From assembly GCA_033439265.1 (NCBI GenBank), contig JAVTVX010000024.1:9593001-9657000 (forward strand): a stretch of 64,000 bases of DNA. Reading direction: 5' to 3'. The translations under genes and the position numbers were made by a program. Shown here piece after piece: positions 61,790 to 64,000 of the stretch. This DNA is from Dillenia suffruticosa. Lineage: Eukaryota; Streptophyta; Magnoliopsida; Dilleniales; Dilleniaceae. Below the pieces are notes generated by a model. That model had not been told where the DNA came from and made no database searches. It was given only the letters and a program-made list of their open reading frames with translations. Each line of letters begins with the position of its first letter. Within the stretch, counting starts at the first letter, position 1.

Positions 61790-63305
61790 TATGAATTTGT
61801 AGCCTTTATATCCCAAATAGAGCCTAGAAATGTTGATGAGGCATTAGAAGATAAAAATTGGGTATTAGCCATACAAGAAAAGCTCAATCAATTTGAGAAA
61901 AATAGTGTTTGGGACTTAGTACCAAGACTAAAAGATCAATCTATAATTGGCACAAAATAGGGGTTCAGAAACAAGTTAGATAAACATGGCACAACCACTA
62001 GAAATAAGGCAAGATTAGTAGCATAGAGATATAGTCAGAAAGAAGGGATTTACTATGATGAGACCTATACCCCTATAGCTAGAGTAGAAACAATTAGGAT
62101 ATTTCTTGTCTTTGCTTGTTTCATGAGCTTTAAACTATATCAAATGAATGCTAAGAATGCATTCCTAAATGGAATTATTGAAGAAATACTACATGTAGAA
62201 GAGCCACTAGGATTTGAACATCCTAAACATCTAGCTATGTACACAAATTAGTGAAAGTATTGCATGGATTGAAGTAAACTCCTAGAGATTGGTATGAAAG
62301 GCTGAGCAGCTTTCTTGTGGAGAATGGATTTGAAAGAGGCAAGATTGATACAGTCTTGTTCATTAAATGAAAAGGCAAAAAAATGTTAATTGTATAGATT
62401 TATATCGACGACATAGTCTATGGAGCCATAATGAAAACATTACTAAGAATTTGCTCAAGCCATGCTTGCTAAGTTTGAGATGAGTATAATGAGAGAGCTG
62501 AATTACTTCTTAGGTCTACAAATAAAGCAAACTAAAAAAGAGATTTTCTTAGTCAATCAAAGTTTGCAAGGAGTTAGTGAAGAATTTTGGTCTAAAGGAA
62601 GTTAAGGGGAGTGCAACACCTATGAGTACAACTCTAAAGATAAATAAGGACAAAAAAGGAAAAGCTGTGTGCTCTAAGTTAAATAGAAATATGATAGGTT
62701 TCTTACTCTACCTCATGGCATCTAGGCCTGACATTCTCTTAGCATATATCTAGGTGCACGATTTCAGTCAGCACTTAAAGAATCACATATGGCTGTAGTA
62801 AAAAGAATTCTTAGATACATCAAGAAATCATATGGCTTAGATATATGTTACAACAGAAGATCTTCTTTTGATTTTTATGGTTATTTTGATGCAGACTTTG
62901 CTGGATGCAAAGTAAATAGGAAGAGTATAAGTGACACATGCTAATTCTTTGAAAGTATGTTGGTGTCCTGGTCTTCTAGAAAAAAAATAGTGTAGTGACA
63001 TCAACCACAGAAGCAGAATACATTGTCGTTGGATAATGCTTTACTCAAGTGCTATGGATTAAGCATCAGATGAAAGATTTTGGATTGGAATTAGAGTGCA
63101 TCCCAATTAAGTGTGACAACACCAGTGCAATAAACTTAAAACCCAATTCATCACTCAAGAACAAAGCACATTGAAGTAAATCATTACTTTATAAGAGAAC
63201 ACGTGCTAAAAGGAGATGTAACTTTTGAGTACATAGAAATAGATAAACAAATTGCAAATATATTTTTTAAACCCTTAGACAAAATAGGTTTTATGACTTA
63301 AGAAG
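61790..63305 (+). pseudogene. Element E reverse transcriptase and RNase H remnant
   Basis: RT: AIQEKLNQFEKNSVWDLVPR, RVETIRIFLVFACFMSFKLY, QMNAKNAFLNGIIEEILHV; the catalytic YIDDIVYG-like block near 62400. RNase H: GYFDADFAGCKVNRKS (about 62880), STTEAEYIVVG (about 63000) and KCDNTSAINL (about 63112). Broken fossil. Confidence 0.85.
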
Positions 63306-63439
63306 AGAACTAGGAACGATGAAAACAAAAAAATAAGTCTTAAAAGTGAGAAACATAAAATTGAATGAAAAACAGAGGAGGTATCGAAGTGAGTGTCGAC
63401 ACTCTAAGCTTGCTTTCAACATAGTGGTTCAATGAGTGA

Positions 63440-63630
63440 CATGTCAACACATTAGATTAATGTGTTGAATACACAAGTTTATGTTGACGGATAGAATATG
63501 TCAAATGTTTTGTGTATTTATATGTGTGTTGATGTCGACACATTAGTAAAATGTGTTGAATACATGTTTTTATATGCTTGTATATACTTTAGTGTCAGCA
63601 CATTAGATTAATGTGTCGAATACTTTGTCT
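63440..63630. repeat. Three hairpin-like repeats in the 3' part of element E
   Basis: ACACATTAGATTAATGTGT (about 63450), ACACATTAGTAAAATGTGT (about 63539) and CACATTAGATTAATGTGT (about 63599) are three copies of a short hairpin, each followed by TGAATAC or CGAATAC. They are preceded by TGTCAACAC/TGTCGACAC/TGTCAGCAC, the same word type as in the LTR array. Confidence 0.8.
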
Positions 63631-63735
63631 ATTTCACTGTTTGAAACTTGATGTTCGATATTCAAGTTGTCATGTTGACATGCCCCAAAGAGAGTGTCGA
63701 ATATATAGCAGATTGAGCATTTCATGTTGACATGC

Positions 63736-64000
63736 TGTAACACCAAAAAAAAATGGAGACACAACGTTTTGGGGCAAAACGCTGCGTCCCCAAATTTGGG
63801 GATTAGGGTTGGAAACCCTAATCCCTCTCTCTCTCTTTCTCTCTCTCTCTCTTTCTACTCTCTCTCTCCCCCTACTCTTCATCTCCCCGCGGCCGCCGCA
63901 CTCTCTCTGCCTTCCTCTAGTGAGAGCGCCATCGCCGACGCTCGCCGCCTCTCGTTTCTCCCTCTCTACTTCTCTCTTTCCCCTTTCGGCCGCAAGTCTC
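63736..64000 (+). mobile_element. Start of a Gypsy LTR (runs off the right edge)
   Basis: Begins TGTAACACC, the LTR start of this Tekay-type family, then ACAACGTTTTGGGGCAAAAC, ATTAGGGTTGGAAACCCTAA, a CT-rich tract (63823-63885) and the start of a GC-rich block. The same order (gene-like AGGGCTTAAAGCCCTAAT block, CT tract, GC block) occurs in the G1 LTRs at 27366-28075 and 35711-36400. It interrupts element E. Confidence 0.75.

Larger units (their letters stand above)
56936..63735 (+). mobile_element. Ty1/Copia retrotransposon E, SIRE/Maximus type (fossil, 3' LTR not in window)
   Basis: Plus-strand element with 5' LTR (56936-58445), PBS (58447-58458), gag (58506-about 60200), protease (about 60300), integrase (60680-61500), RT (61800-62620), RNase H (62690-63300) and a 3' region (63310-63735) rich in short repeats. 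Protease-integrase-RT-RNase H order is Copia; the long LTR, large gag with a coiled-coil tail and the RT text (YYDETYTPIARVETIRIFLV) fit the SIRE lineage. A Gypsy LTR starts at 63736, so the 3' end lies beyond the window. Broken in dozens of places. Confidence 0.88.

Overview
This window is nuclear DNA of a flowering plant. The host signal is one intron-bearing PLATZ-type zinc-finger gene (plant-specific family) with TATA box and plant-style splice sites. Almost everything else is plant LTR retrotransposon: Ty1/Copia elements primed by initiator tRNA-Met and Ty3/Gypsy chromoviruses with a C-terminal chromodomain (Tekay/Del type). The species cannot be named from the sequence.

Layout. 1-15.7 kb: a cluster of three related Copia copies, all on the minus strand (A at 1-6306, B at 6307-8500, C at 8501-15733), head-to-tail and sharing LTR-like junctions, with a 0.53-kb tandem duplication in C. 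15.7-22.6 kb: AT-rich intergenic DNA with an unrelated Copia pol remnant (16.06-16.96 kb), a MITE-like block and one orphan exon-like stretch. 22.7-24.7 kb: the PLATZ gene on the plus strand, with two E2F-like motifs and a TATA box upstream. 24.7-27.1 kb: AT-rich intergenic DNA. 27,080-38,453: an 11.4-kb Tekay-type Gypsy element on the plus strand (G1) with 3.05-kb LTRs and a matching 5-bp target duplication. 38.5-39.5 kb: intergenic DNA holding a 60-bp minisatellite. 39,476-56,502: an old minus-strand Copia element (D, target duplication CAATT) split by a 10.6-kb minus-strand Tekay element (G2 at 41,419-52,048, target duplication TCATG) and by a solo SIRE-type LTR (53,950-55,226). 56,936-63,735: a plus-strand SIRE-type Copia element (E) whose 3' part is interrupted at 63,736 by the start of another Gypsy LTR that runs off the window.

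How it works together. The PLATZ gene is the only locus with a coherent intact reading frame and control region. All retroelements are broken fossils; nesting gives a relative order (D older than G2 and the solo LTR; E older than the Gypsy LTR at 63.7 kb). No tRNA, rRNA, CRISPR or bacterial-type feature was seen. No clear new biological system was found. The most unusual items are the start-codon-only first exon and E2F-like sites of the PLATZ gene, the dense ATGTCGACAC arrays of the SIRE-type LTRs, the shared-LTR Copia cluster, the conserved AT-rich spacer between gag and protease in both Tekay elements, and the minisatellite.
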